DNA from: Aliivibrio sifiae
Lineage (GTDB): Bacteria > Pseudomonadota > Gammaproteobacteria > Enterobacterales > Vibrionaceae
Assembly (NCBI RefSeq): GCF_002954715.1
Contig: NZ_MSCP01000001.1
Location: 708,252-772,251 of the forward strand
Direction: 5' to 3'
Length of the DNA stretch: 64,000 nt
The position numbers and the translations under genes are program-made. Positions 54,021 through 63,466 of this stretch are shown here, in pieces. The first letter of the stretch is position 1. The number at the start of each line of letters is the position of its first letter. The notes beneath the pieces were generated by a model. That model worked only from the letters and a program-made list of their open reading frames with translations. It was not told where the DNA came from and made no database searches.

Positions 54021-55225
54021 GCTTACGCCCAACGGTCGATTTTGAAAAAATCATCAATGACAGTGGCATTCTAACCACCGAAGAGGCCATTGAAGCCGAG
54101 CTAAAAAAAGAGGTTGAAGCGGCAGGCTCTAACATCAGTAATGATTCAGTCATGTCTCCGTTCTGGCGTTTGATTAAAGCGGTGGTGATTGCGCCGGTAC
54201 TTTGGCTTGTGAATGTCTTACTTGCCACTCACGTATTACCCAATATGTTTGCAGCTACGGCCAAAGGAGTATATGCCGATTTAAAAGCGTGGGAAGTGGG
54301 GCTTGAAAGACAACTCAAACAATCAATGCGTGGTGTGGTTCTGTTTACAAAAGAAGATCGTGATACTGCAGTTAATATTTCTAAAGGAACGGTCATTGAA
54401 ACAGAGCGTGTGAACGACACTATTTATCGATTAATAGTGATAGAAGACACGCTTCTTCCTGCAGGTGACATCAATGGTGAGGTATTGGCAGAAGCTGAGC
54501 ATGGAGGTATCGCGTATAACTTGAGTGCGGGTTATTACAGTATTTTGCCACAAGCGGTGTCGGGCATTATAAGTGCGGTGACTCAGAGTGATTACATTAC
54601 TCGCCTTGGGACGGAAGATGAAACCGACGATGATTTAATGCTTCGTACTCGAAATCAATTTACTGCTGCTGGGCATTACCATATTGATGCGGTGTATCGC
54701 TCTATTATTGCAACGGTAGCAGGCATTCGTTCGGATCTTATTTTCTTTGAAAATACAGGACATATTATTCCGGGCAGCTCGACGGCGTTTATCTTAATGG
54801 ATGTCGGTGAAACGCCAACGAGCCTACTTGATAAGCTCAATAATTACATCATGGGCGAGGGTTATCATGGACATGGGGACATTCTCACTTGTCGTGCGAT
54901 TGCTGAAACCCAACATGAATTATCAATACAGGTCTTTTGTGATGAGCGCATCGATGAGGCGATGAAAGAGACCATTAAAAAAGGGGTAGAGCAACGTGCT
55001 CGATGTGCGTTTCGAGAAAACGCTGAATTTAATCGTATCGATAAAACCGCTCCGAACACCCGTTTTTCATTGAGTCGATTAGGCCAACAAATTCACAATG
55101 ATTTGAATCAAGACGGATTAATGAGTTTGAAAATTACGGCCGATGGTCAAGGCGATGACATCGTGAGTGGTTTATCTATTCCTCGCATTCAAACCTTATT
55201 GGTGGAGTTAGCCAATGAACACTGA
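54017..55225 (+). CDS. J: Baseplate assembly protein, gpJ-like
   Basis: A 402-residue baseplate J-type wedge protein. The EDETDDDLMLRTR segment near 197-209 is a hallmark of the family. It forms the rim of the baseplate. Its end overlaps the following gene by 11 bp. Confidence 0.9.
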   Translation: MSLRPTVDFEKIINDSGILTTEEAIEAELKKEVEAAGSNISNDSVMSPFWRLIKAVVIAPVLWLVNVLLATHVLPNMFAATAKGVYADLKAWEVGLERQLKQSMRGVVLFTKEDRDTAVNISKGTVIETERVNDTIYRLIVIEDTLLPAGDINGEVLAEAEHGGIAYNLSAGYYSILPQAVSGIISAVTQSDYITRLGTEDETDDDLMLRTRNQFTAAGHYHIDAVYRSIIATVAGIRSDLIFFENTGHIIPGSSTAFILMDVGETPTSLLDKLNNYIMGEGYHGHGDILTCRAIAETQHELSIQVFCDERIDEAMKETIKKGVEQRARCAFRENAEFNRIDKTAPNTRFSLSRLGQQIHNDLNQDGLMSLKITADGQGDDIVSGLSIPRIQTLLVELANEH

Positions 55226-55793
55226 AGAAGAAGCCCCAATTCTACCAGAGCAAAAGCCGCCTTGGTGGATGGATGGTGTCACCCTTAGCGAGAAAATCAA
55301 AGAGCCGTATTTTCTGGCCAACGGTATTCAAGCTCTGTTTCAAACGGTTCGAACGTGGTTGCTGTTCCCATTACAACAATCGGATCCTTTGGTGTGCTCG
55401 CTTGCGGTGTTGAATCTATTGGCGTGGGAGCGAGACATTACCCGTTTTAATGGAGAGCCATTAGCGCTGTATCGAAAGCGTGTGAAGTTTGCGTTTGTGA
55501 ACGCAAAAGATGCCGGAGAAGTCGCTGGGTTTAAACGTATTTTTACTCGATTAGGTATTGGTCATGTTGAGGTCAAAGAGCGATTGGTTGAACGTGATTT
55601 TGACATCATCAGTATTCAATTATCGGATGACCAACTCGCAGTCAATAACATATTACTTGGGCAAATTATTGCGTACTACGGGCGTACTTGTCGCCGCTAT
55701 GAATTTGAAGTGTTGTCACCAGTAAGTCTTGAGTTCACCGCTCAACCTCTTCATTGGGAACACGGCATCACTGTTGCAGAACTAAAGGAATAA
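55215..55793 (+). CDS. I: Tail protein I-like baseplate component
   Basis: A 192-residue protein directly after gpJ-like and before the fibre gene, the gpI position. Segments LAWERDITRF near 75 and LYRKRVKFAF near 90 are shared with gpI proteins. It connects the baseplate wedge to fibres. Confidence 0.82.
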   Translation: MNTEEEAPILPEQKPPWWMDGVTLSEKIKEPYFLANGIQALFQTVRTWLLFPLQQSDPLVCSLAVLNLLAWERDITRFNGEPLALYRKRVKFAFVNAKDAGEVAGFKRIFTRLGIGHVEVKERLVERDFDIISIQLSDDQLAVNNILLGQIIAYYGRTCRRYEFEVLSPVSLEFTAQPLHWEHGITVAELKE

Positions 55794-55795
55794 TT

Positions 55796-57310
55796 ATGTC
55801 TCAATCTGCTATTACTTTGGCCTTTGAAAGCTATAAGGCTGAACAAGAAGCCAATAATACACCGGTTGTTTTAGATGAAATGGTGTTGGCGTTAGTACCA
55901 AATCAAGATCCTAACGCACCAATTGATAGAGCAGAAGGATTACCACCTGCAGAGCACATTGTTTATGTCGCGGATGTATCTCAATCTGGTTTTATTAATC
56001 CTAATGCGGTGGTGTATTCACTCATTATGGATACGACAGTGGGTGATTTTTCATTTAACTGGTTAGGGCTAAGAAACAAAGCGTCGGGCGTCATTGCTGC
56101 AATTAGCCACTTTCCCAATACAGATAAAGAAAAAAGTGTTTCGGGTGTGGCTACGGGTAACAGTATTACGCGCTCGGTATTAATGGGCTATTCAGGCGCG
56201 AAGAGTATCACTGGCATTAATGTCGATGCGTCTACTTGGCAGATTGATTTTACAGCGCGTTTGTTTGGAATGGATGAACGTGAGCGTTTATCTAATATTG
56301 ACCATTATGGTCACGCCACATTTTTAACCGATGGTTTTCAAGTCCAAAAAAATGACAGCGTATACAGCGCGAATTTAGGTATCGGTTATGTGGGTGGTTT
56401 GCGTTGCCATGCCACACAAAATATCACCATTACTGATGTCGTTCCTAGTAGCGGTATTTATTTGGACGCCAGTTTTCAAGGCCAGTTAACAAGCCAGTGG
56501 CAAACGGTGGTGTCATTGATTTGTTCAACCACAGAATTAATCAACCATGTGGATGACAATGGTGTTCAACACTATCTGACTAAAATTGCAGAGATAGACA
56601 GTGCCGGAAATATCAGTGATGTCCGATTGGTGGGCGGTACTGGTGAGTTTGAGCGAGTGGATAATGCGGCCACTGATGCAGATATTGATAACGAATCGAA
56701 AGAGCCAAAACACCTTAAATTGCCACAGTTCTGGCGTGGTATTCAAAAATACGTATTAGATAAATTATGGCTGTCTTTGGCCGCAAAAATTTGTCCGGTG
56801 GGAGTGCCATTGCCTTGGGGCTCAGACATTGCGCCAGAGGGGTTTGCTATTCACAAAGGGCAAGGGTTTGATGTGATTGCGAATCCTGAACTCGCCAAGC
56901 TGTATCCAGATGGCATTATTCCTGATATGCGTGGTCTTGGGATTGTGGGTAAAGAAGACGGTGAATTGGTCCTTGCTTATGAAGAGGGTCAAGTTAAAGA
57001 GCATGGACATCCCAATTCCACTGTGAGTTCTACTAATTTAGGAACCAAAACAAGTAATACGACAGGTAATCACATACATCCTTATCGATGGGCTAGAGGT
57101 GGTGTTGGTGGTTCTGGCTTATATATGGAAAGGGGAGAAACACAAAAAGGATATAACACCTCATCCAATAATCCGGTTGCTGCAGCTGGTAATCATGCCC
57201 ATACCGTCGGAATTGGTTCACACGCTCATAGTGTCATGATTGCTTTATTTGGTGCGCTTAAAAATACCATCAATCATCGTAAATTTAACTGGATAGTGAG
57301 ATTAGCCTAA
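55796..57310 (+). CDS. Tail fibre protein with collar and HxH needle-like C-terminus
   Basis: A 504-residue fibre. The N-terminal 150 residues match the phage tail-collar fibre domain of P2 gpH type. A collar-type segment (PVGVPLPWGSDIAPEGF) starts near 340. The C-terminus has HPN, GNHIHPYRW, GNHAHTV and GSHAHSV: repeated HxH pairs like those that chelate metal in T4 gp37 needles. It binds the host surface. The start at 55796 follows AAAGGAATAATT; an upstream frame to 55754 is a shadow. Confidence 0.88.
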   Translation: MSQSAITLAFESYKAEQEANNTPVVLDEMVLALVPNQDPNAPIDRAEGLPPAEHIVYVADVSQSGFINPNAVVYSLIMDTTVGDFSFNWLGLRNKASGVIAAISHFPNTDKEKSVSGVATGNSITRSVLMGYSGAKSITGINVDASTWQIDFTARLFGMDERERLSNIDHYGHATFLTDGFQVQKNDSVYSANLGIGYVGGLRCHATQNITITDVVPSSGIYLDASFQGQLTSQWQTVVSLICSTTELINHVDDNGVQHYLTKIAEIDSAGNISDVRLVGGTGEFERVDNAATDADIDNESKEPKHLKLPQFWRGIQKYVLDKLWLSLAAKICPVGVPLPWGSDIAPEGFAIHKGQGFDVIANPELAKLYPDGIIPDMRGLGIVGKEDGELVLAYEEGQVKEHGHPNSTVSSTNLGTKTSNTTGNHIHPYRWARGGVGGSGLYMERGETQKGYNTSSNNPVAAAGNHAHTVGIGSHAHSVMIALFGALKNTINHRKFNWIVRLA

Positions 57311-58245
57311 TGAATAAGGTCCAAAAGAAATCTATTACATTACATATTTCTCGAATTCATTCTGAGGGTTGGTGGTTAGGTAATGATAAAGAACATGTAG
57401 CCGCAGGAACGGCTCTTGGTTCTGATTGCACCACGGTGATTTATGAACCCTCTAAAAAAGGAATGACGGGCAAGTTTGATGCAATAAATCAAACATGGTC
57501 AGAAGTTGAGGATAAGTCCTTAAATGAATTTTTCTCTCCTGTTGGTCAGTTTTTTGTTATTGGTACTCCTGATGGTGATTATCCTGATTGGGCCGTATTG
57601 GAAGTACCACCAGAGTTTGACCCTGAAACTCAAACGGTGCTATACGCAGAAAAGAAATGGACGGTCTATCCAATTCAGATTGGAAATTCGTATTGGAATG
57701 AAGAAGGTCAAGAGCTTTTGATTAGTGACTTTAATTTTACCTTACCTGAAAAACATACGTTTACTAGACCACCCAAAGTAAAGAAAGGATACGCGGTTCA
57801 TTTAGTGGATGGAAAGTGGAAGCAGCTTGAAGACCATCGTGAGCAAATTGCTTTTTCCAAAGATCGTGATAACGATGAAAAAGGGGATTACCAAGTTGAA
57901 GAGCTTGGTTTGCTTCCAAACACTCATACATTATTAGAGCCAGAGCAATTTGATTCATGGAATGAGGAACTTGGTCAATGGCAATACGATCCTCTTCGTT
58001 ATCGTTTTGTGTGGGCGCAAGACGAAAAGCAATGGCAGCAAGTCAAACTGACAAAGGTTGAAACTGAATTATTATTTTATGCTCAGGATAAGCAAATTCC
58101 AGAGTTGTACTCAGAGCTAAGAAAAACCCATTACAGTGAAGATGAGTATTTTTCGCTACTTGGTGATCGCATTCTTTTAAATGAATACGTACAGCAAGAT
58201 GATTTTCCAGAATGCGGTCGTCCAACCTTATCGGGATTGGTATGA
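57310..58245 (+). CDS. Tail fibre-associated protein, 311 residues, unknown
   Basis: It directly follows the fibre gene (1-bp overlap) and shows fibre-chaperone-like features: repeated Trp-rich acidic modules and a C-terminal helical stretch. It is longer than P2 gpG. A fibre assembly factor or accessory fibre subunit is inferred from position alone. It overlaps the next gene by 4 bp. Confidence 0.6.
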   Translation: MNKVQKKSITLHISRIHSEGWWLGNDKEHVAAGTALGSDCTTVIYEPSKKGMTGKFDAINQTWSEVEDKSLNEFFSPVGQFFVIGTPDGDYPDWAVLEVPPEFDPETQTVLYAEKKWTVYPIQIGNSYWNEEGQELLISDFNFTLPEKHTFTRPPKVKKGYAVHLVDGKWKQLEDHREQIAFSKDRDNDEKGDYQVEELGLLPNTHTLLEPEQFDSWNEELGQWQYDPLRYRFVWAQDEKQWQQVKLTKVETELLFYAQDKQIPELYSELRKTHYSEDEYFSLLGDRILLNEYVQQDDFPECGRPTLSGLV

Positions 58246-59135
58246 GTTGGCAGCATTCAACCTTACAGTGGCCAACGTCACTCAATCGAATTCATCAGCA
58301 AGCGTGTGATGTATTAAACCATGTTGATGGTGAAATGACAGCGGCCAATGGCCGTTTGTCTCAGGTAGGGCCTAAGGCGTCGTTTTCACAAGGGACATTA
58401 AGCGCGGATGCTTTGGCTTTACTTAGTTTACGTCAGCAGCTTGATGGGTTCTTGGTTAGTGGTCAGCAATTGTGTATTACCCCTTATCAGTTTGGTATTG
58501 GCAACAAAAAAGAAACGGGTCATGTGTTGTCCTCACAAAATGCCATTGAACAAATGATCCTTAAGTTACGCGATCCAAATGACAGCAAAACACCCGGTGG
58601 CCATGTGTATGCGGTGATGGTGTTATTGAGTGCCAGAACGTTGGCCGAATTTGCACAAAGTCTGCAGCGTTTTGGTGCGGTGGTGCCAATCCCACAATGG
58701 CAAGCGGCGGCAAGACAAGCGAGCAGCGAGTTAACCATTGAGCAAACCAAGTTTGATATAAGAAGTGCGCCGCTGCAGCCTCGCTTTAAAGCCAAGCAAC
58801 ATTTACACACCAATCCATTACGAGATACGTCTAGTTTACTTGGCTCTCAACTCTCGCAATTAGAGAGTCTTTCGAGTGATAAGAACACAGTAGTACAAAA
58901 GCTTGAAGCGTTAGGCATTAAACGAGTCAGTACACTGAACAATATAAAAACTAGCATCACAGCACTCAGTCAAATCAGTGGTGATGTACATGTGTTTTGT
59001 GTCGATGGTTCAATCAATGCGATTGCTACGATGATTGAACACGCTGATGTGCCTAATGCAAATTATGCTCACTCGGCGGTCGCGTTAATGCTGTCAGACA
59101 CCCCTTTGGATTTTTTTACGGAGTTATTTTCATGA
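58242..59135 (+). CDS. Phage tail/baseplate protein, 297 residues, unknown
   Basis: The start MSWQHSTLQWP at 58242 lies in an ATGA overlap with the previous stop; a longer frame from 58212 is rejected. It is helical with hydrophobic ends, no signal peptide and no domain that I recognise. Genes of this type precede the baseplate hub genes in HP1/K139-like phages. Confidence 0.65.
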   Translation: MSWQHSTLQWPTSLNRIHQQACDVLNHVDGEMTAANGRLSQVGPKASFSQGTLSADALALLSLRQQLDGFLVSGQQLCITPYQFGIGNKKETGHVLSSQNAIEQMILKLRDPNDSKTPGGHVYAVMVLLSARTLAEFAQSLQRFGAVVPIPQWQAAARQASSELTIEQTKFDIRSAPLQPRFKAKQHLHTNPLRDTSSLLGSQLSQLESLSSDKNTVVQKLEALGIKRVSTLNNIKTSITALSQISGDVHVFCVDGSINAIATMIEHADVPNANYAHSAVALMLSDTPLDFFTELFS

Positions 59136-59614
59136 CCTTATTAGTGTTAGATGGGGAATCCATTAACTTAAAAAATTGCCGTGTAAATCCAAGCTTTGAA
59201 ATCAAAGAAAAAGACATGTCGGGCTTTTCATCATCGACCTCGAATGCAGAGCAAGGAGAAAAGGGGGCTGAGTTGGCGATTTCAGGGTTGATTGATTTTA
59301 GAGACATTACCAAGTTATCTCGTTTGTATGAGTTAGCGCGAATGAAAAAAACAGATGGGACGCGAAAGGTGTTTGTGATCGGCAGTGATGTGGCCAAAGG
59401 TCTTAAAATTCGTCAAGTTCGGTTTGCAGGTCGAGTGCAAGCAGTCGAACAAGACGGTTTGCTTGCGTGGCAAGTGAGCTTTCAATTGCGTGAGCATTTA
59501 AGTGTGGCCGAGCAGCAAGCCGAAAAGAACAATAAAAAACGCACGGTTGATGGTGAAACACCGGCGATTAATGCTGACACACTCAATAAACAAATCGAGG
59601 CGCAATTACAATGA
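59132..59614 (+). CDS. Baseplate complex protein (gpU-like position)
   Basis: 160 residues with a beta-rich core (about 1-125) and a charged helical tail. It overlaps both neighbours by 4 bp and directly precedes the hub/spike gene, so it is a probable hub-proximal baseplate subunit of HP1-type phages. Confidence 0.72.
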   Translation: MTLLVLDGESINLKNCRVNPSFEIKEKDMSGFSSSTSNAEQGEKGAELAISGLIDFRDITKLSRLYELARMKKTDGTRKVFVIGSDVAKGLKIRQVRFAGRVQAVEQDGLLAWQVSFQLREHLSVAEQQAEKNNKKRTVDGETPAINADTLNKQIEAQLQ

Positions 59615-61257
59615 AGATTGAAAAGCGTCTATTGATTAACAGTATTGAAATGAAAACCTCGGATGAGAATTGGGTACTTGAGTTATCTGCAGGTGGTCGA
59701 GGTATTTTAACCGTGGAAGATAAAGAGCAGGCGATTGCTGTTGGTCAGAATATCCATTATCAATTGGGTAGCAATGGCACACTAAAGCCATGGTTCACCG
59801 GATACATCACTAAGGCCACACCAAACAACATTGGTTTTACTCGAATAGTGGTGCGTGAATTGTGCTTTTTACTCAGCTCATCACGACCATTATCACTTCA
59901 ACATGCAACCGTAAAAAGTATCCTGGATAAATTGAGTAAAGACACCGGTCTTTCATTCACTTATAACGATAATGCCGATTATTTCAATACACCGGTGGCT
60001 AACTTTACCAGTAATGGATCGGGTTATCAGGTGCTTGAAAATATTGGTCGAGCCTTTCGAATTCCAGATTTTGTGTGGTATCAGCAAGCGGATGGCATGA
60101 TCTTCATTGGCAGTCATGCAGATTCTAATTATCATAATAAACCAATCCTTATTCCCCAAGAATTAATCCAAAAACAAAAAGGGGGGAACAGTGTCACGTT
60201 GCCGCTGTTTCCCTCTATTCGCCCGGCGGTTGAGGTCAATGGCCAGCGCATCACCAAACAAGAAATCAAAGACGATGAACTCACTCTGTTTTGGTCTACG
60301 GGTAAACAAGACAGCTCAGATAAACAGAAAATAAAGCAGTTGTTTCCAGAGCTTGCGGCCGGGTTTCATTTGCCTAAGTTGGGTCAAGTCATGGCGGTCA
60401 CCGATAGCGCCAACAGTGGTGATATTAATACGGCCTTTCGTCCTCGATACGCAGCGGATGTGCAATTGCTGAATGAGAACGGTGAGCCTGAAATTACGGT
60501 ACCTGTTTATAAAAGTGTGATGTTGCCGATTGGTTTTGGCGGCAGTGAGCAAGGCCAGTTTCATGCGCCCAATGAGGGCTCTATTGTCGAGCTTGCTTTT
60601 GCGAATGGTCGAGCTGACCAACCTTTTATTAGAACGGTGTTGGGTCTTGGTTGGACATTACCAAATATTGAAGTGGGCGAACTGTTACTGCAGCAACGAG
60701 AAGAAGTCCAAGAACGTACTGACACTGTTGGCAATCAGTGGAAAACGACAGACCAAGAGCAGCATGATCATGCTTTTTTAAAAACACAAACGGCCGATGT
60801 CAATACCATCAATTCAGGTCAACAAACACAGATCGTAAAACAACACAGTACCGAGTCTATCACGGGCCAAAAGGTGATTGAGTCATTGGGTGCCATTGAT
60901 GTTCTGGCAGGTGATAATCTTGTGCTTGGTGCATTGGGCAATATGCAAATGGCCTCTGCAGGGGAATTGGTTCAAGTGGTTGGTAAGCTGCGAGATGTAG
61001 TGATTGGTCTTAATGACAAATTAACCGTGATGGGTAATCGAGTGTTAACGATAGAAAAAAACGACACGATAGTCATCAACGGACAGCAAACGATCACCAT
61101 TTCAAAAGACCAACTTATTCAAGCAAAGAACATCAATATGAAAGGTGACATAATCACACTAAACGGCGGTGCAGGAGTTATCACTTGTGAAAGTATTTGT
61201 CCGTTTACGGGGAAACCCCATGTGGATGGATCAACCACCGTATTTGCAGGAAAGTAA
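59611..61257 (+). CDS. Baseplate hub/spike protein (gpD-gpV/VgrG-like fusion)
   Basis: A 548-residue protein. The first 340 residues resemble the gpD/gp27-like hub (RELCFLLSSSRPLSL; SNGSGYQVLENIGRAF). This is followed by an OB-like segment (VMLPIGFGGSEQGQF; PNEGSIVELAFANG) and a beta-helical spike repeat (LGALGNMQMASAGE; TIVINGQQTITISKDQ). The C-terminal CPFTGKPH with a histidine resembles a metal-stabilised tip. It therefore combines roles that P2 splits between D and V, and parallels VgrG. The Hcp cassette follows soon after. Confidence 0.85.
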   Translation: MKIEKRLLINSIEMKTSDENWVLELSAGGRGILTVEDKEQAIAVGQNIHYQLGSNGTLKPWFTGYITKATPNNIGFTRIVVRELCFLLSSSRPLSLQHATVKSILDKLSKDTGLSFTYNDNADYFNTPVANFTSNGSGYQVLENIGRAFRIPDFVWYQQADGMIFIGSHADSNYHNKPILIPQELIQKQKGGNSVTLPLFPSIRPAVEVNGQRITKQEIKDDELTLFWSTGKQDSSDKQKIKQLFPELAAGFHLPKLGQVMAVTDSANSGDINTAFRPRYAADVQLLNENGEPEITVPVYKSVMLPIGFGGSEQGQFHAPNEGSIVELAFANGRADQPFIRTVLGLGWTLPNIEVGELLLQQREEVQERTDTVGNQWKTTDQEQHDHAFLKTQTADVNTINSGQQTQIVKQHSTESITGQKVIESLGAIDVLAGDNLVLGALGNMQMASAGELVQVVGKLRDVVIGLNDKLTVMGNRVLTIEKNDTIVINGQQTITISKDQLIQAKNINMKGDIITLNGGAGVITCESICPFTGKPHVDGSTTVFAGK

Positions 61258-61258
61258 T

Positions 61259-61456
61259 ATGGCATTAGATAAAGGCTCATTAAAAGCCAAGATTGTTAAA
61301 GAGATGGAAGGCAAAGGCATGGTGACAGAGGGCGAGTTTGCGAAAGCTGCGGATTTAGCCGAAGCCATAGCAAATGCAATAGTTGATGAGATAACTACCA
61401 ATGCGATGGTTGTGGTTGATAAGGGAAGTTCTGCAGGTAGCTATAAGGTGAATTAG
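61259..61456 (+). CDS. Small phage protein, 65 residues, end of late operon
   Basis: The ATG at 61259 follows AGGAAAG. It reads MALDKGSLKAKIVKEMEGKG and then alanine-rich helices. It closes the core late operon; similar small helical proteins follow the hub gene in K139-like phages. Unknown function. Confidence 0.7.
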   Translation: MALDKGSLKAKIVKEMEGKGMVTEGEFAKAADLAEAIANAIVDEITTNAMVVVDKGSSAGSYKVN

Positions 61457-61629
61457 AGTTATAATTTGATTGCAATAGATTGAAATCAATACTGGTTGGA
61501 TTAGTATCACGCTTTTAGTGTTTTAGTAAAAATGCCTACTTGTTATGTTTATTTTACTAGGTCTTCAGTATTAAGGAGATTTTGGACTTTGGTAGAATGG
61601 CATAACTTTAGCTAAAAACTGGAATTGTA
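61457..61629 (+). promoter_or_regulatory. Gap before the Hcp cassette
   Basis: 173 bp of AT-rich sequence with AAGGAGATTTTGGAC near 61575 and a TTGATT...AATCAA dyad near 61467. No terminator hairpin is obvious, so the cassette may be read from the late operon, its own promoter, or both. Confidence 0.4.
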
Positions 61630-62121
61630 ATGGCTGGCACTGCATATCTAACAATAGAGAGTATTAATACTGGTTGCATATCTCAAGGTTGTAATACTAG
61701 AGATTCAATGGGTAATTCATATCAACGAAATCATGAAGATGAAATTACTGTATTATCATTCTCTCATGGCATTGAATATCAAAACAAATCTATACATAAA
61801 CCAATTCAAATCGTAAAAAAAATAGATAAAAGTACCCCACTATTGTCACAAGCGTGTAGTGATGGTGATGTGCTAAATTGCACCATTACTTTTTATAGAC
61901 CTAGTGCATCGTCTGGCTTGGAAAGATTTTATGAAATCATATTAACGGGCGCTCAAATTAGAAGTGTTTCTATGAATATGCCTCACGTAATTGACTTTAA
62001 CCAAGATGAGATGCAGGAGGTTGTACTTATCTCATACCGAGATATTCAATGGAAGCACCTATCTGGAAATACAAATGGATATGGTTCATGGTTGAAATCA
62101 ATTAATGACGCTAATTCATGA
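61630..62121 (+). CDS. hcp: Type VI secretion tube protein Hcp-like
   Basis: 163 residues matching Hcp over its full length: the MAGTAYLTIESI start, NHEDEITVLSFSHG near 35-48, IHKPIQIVKKIDKSTPLL near 56-73, and a C-terminal SYRDIQWKH. Hcp forms the hexameric tube and chaperones small effectors. It is more AT-rich than the phage structural genes and lies outside the normal P2 gene set, so it is cargo. Its stop overlaps the next start (ATGA). Confidence 0.9.
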   Translation: MAGTAYLTIESINTGCISQGCNTRDSMGNSYQRNHEDEITVLSFSHGIEYQNKSIHKPIQIVKKIDKSTPLLSQACSDGDVLNCTITFYRPSASSGLERFYEIILTGAQIRSVSMNMPHVIDFNQDEMQEVVLISYRDIQWKHLSGNTNGYGSWLKSINDANS

Positions 62122-62864
62122 ATAATGATATTGAAAATGACGAGGTTGATTTAGCTATTCGTGGGTTAATGGCTCAATGTAATACATTGAGTGTTGAATG
62201 TTTAAGTGATCCAATGATTCAGTATCAGTTTAGAAACGAGTATGTACATATTGGTAAATGCTTGAGATCTGATTATGAAGAGGGAAAAATCACAAAAGAT
62301 GACGTTGTTATCTATGTGAAAAAGGAAAGACGTTCTCTTATTGAGCAAGCAAGAGCTCTTGCTCAATATGGAATAGGAACCATTGGTGGTATTGCTCAAG
62401 TCACAGGGGGTTATGCCATTTGTGCCTCAACACCTTTAACTACTATCGCAGGTGTAGCATTATGTGGAACTGTTGGAGTTTCAATGGTTAGCCACGGAGC
62501 AAATAATATTTATGAAAATAGTGCTAACATTATGGATTATCTTAACGGTGAGCAAGAAGTTAGTAATGTTGGTTGGGTGAAAGAAGGGTATCGTGCTGCA
62601 TCTAAAACGTTGGGTTATGGTGTAAGAGAAGCAGATCTAGCATATAGCTCTGTTGATCTAGGGTTATCAATATATGGTTTAGTTAATGTAATAAAGAAAG
62701 TACCTTATGCCAGTGTACCCGATGCGACACAATTTAAATTATTCCGACATTTAGCTGCCGATTATCAAAAAGGATGGCGAACAATGAGTAAGCCAGCGTT
62801 ATTTGGTGAAGCTTATGGTAATTACAATACAATTAATGGAATGAGAAAGAGTTCTGATGAATGA
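62118..62864 (+). CDS. Candidate Hcp-dependent effector with glycine-rich membrane segment (DUF4225-like)
   Basis: 248 residues. A helical acidic N-terminus is followed by a glycine/alanine-rich hydrophobic stretch (about 88-130: GIGTIGGIAQVTGGYAI then ATPLTT-like and GVALCGTVGV segments). The C-terminal part is soluble with no enzyme motif. The arrangement matches the DUF4225 proteins that I recall beside hcp genes. It is coupled to hcp by a 4-bp overlap, which suggests an Hcp-delivered toxin acting at membranes. The toxin role is inference. Confidence 0.65.
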   Translation: MNNDIENDEVDLAIRGLMAQCNTLSVECLSDPMIQYQFRNEYVHIGKCLRSDYEEGKITKDDVVIYVKKERRSLIEQARALAQYGIGTIGGIAQVTGGYAICASTPLTTIAGVALCGTVGVSMVSHGANNIYENSANIMDYLNGEQEVSNVGWVKEGYRAASKTLGYGVREADLAYSSVDLGLSIYGLVNVIKKVPYASVPDATQFKLFRHLAADYQKGWRTMSKPALFGEAYGNYNTINGMRKSSDE

Positions 62865-63147
62865 GTTGATTATATACATAATAGTTTCTATTTTTGCTTT
62901 GTTACTAACTAAGTATATTGCAAGGTTAGTCTCATCTAAGATAGATAGTACGCTTTGGATTCTAGCTTACATTGTATTTAATATTTTTATTGGCGCACAA
63001 CATTATTCAATTTGCTTCAATAAAGAGTTAATACATGATTATGGTTTTATTCATATACAGGTAACTGACAGTATGAGTATAGCCGCCTTGATTTTTATGA
63101 TACTTCAAAGCTGTATATGGCCAAAGCGAATAAATAAACTGGCATAA
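62857..63147 (+). CDS. Small three-helix membrane protein, candidate immunity protein
   Basis: 96 residues with three hydrophobic segments (about 3-25, 33-50 and 70-88). It overlaps the candidate effector gene by 8 bp. An inner-membrane immunity protein is the natural partner of a membrane-targeting T6SS effector. No homologue was recognised. Confidence 0.6.
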   Translation: MNELIIYIIVSIFALLLTKYIARLVSSKIDSTLWILAYIVFNIFIGAQHYSICFNKELIHDYGFIHIQVTDSMSIAALIFMILQSCIWPKRINKLA

Positions 63148-63261
63148 GTAATACTGGCTATCTTGAATCTGTTGTTGATGAAGTTAAAGATTTAAGCCTT
63201 TGTAGTACCAAGTAGTAATACCTTTTCTTATTATTATCTGAATATCCTATTGATAGAAAAA

Positions 63262-63287
63262 AGCCGAGAGCTATAAAGCTCTCGGCT
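63262..63287 (+). terminator. Hairpin terminator after the Hcp cassette
   Basis: Perfect 11-bp arms (AGCCGAGAGCT and AGCTCTCGGCT) with a 4-base loop, preceded by A6. The strongest hairpin in the prophage. The T-tail is short on the plus strand. Confidence 0.82.
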
Positions 63288-63466
63288 ATTCCAGAACGCA
63301 AGCGAAGGTTCTAGGAAGAACTTGCTTAGTGTCACTTGCATGAATTAACTATAAACATTACGTTAATGGTGTGTAAAAACTCAATTATGGAATATGTGTA
63401 CTTTGCGAAGGAATTAAGATTTTTTTGTTATTTAAGAAAATGCATACATTATTAAACTGAAAATAT

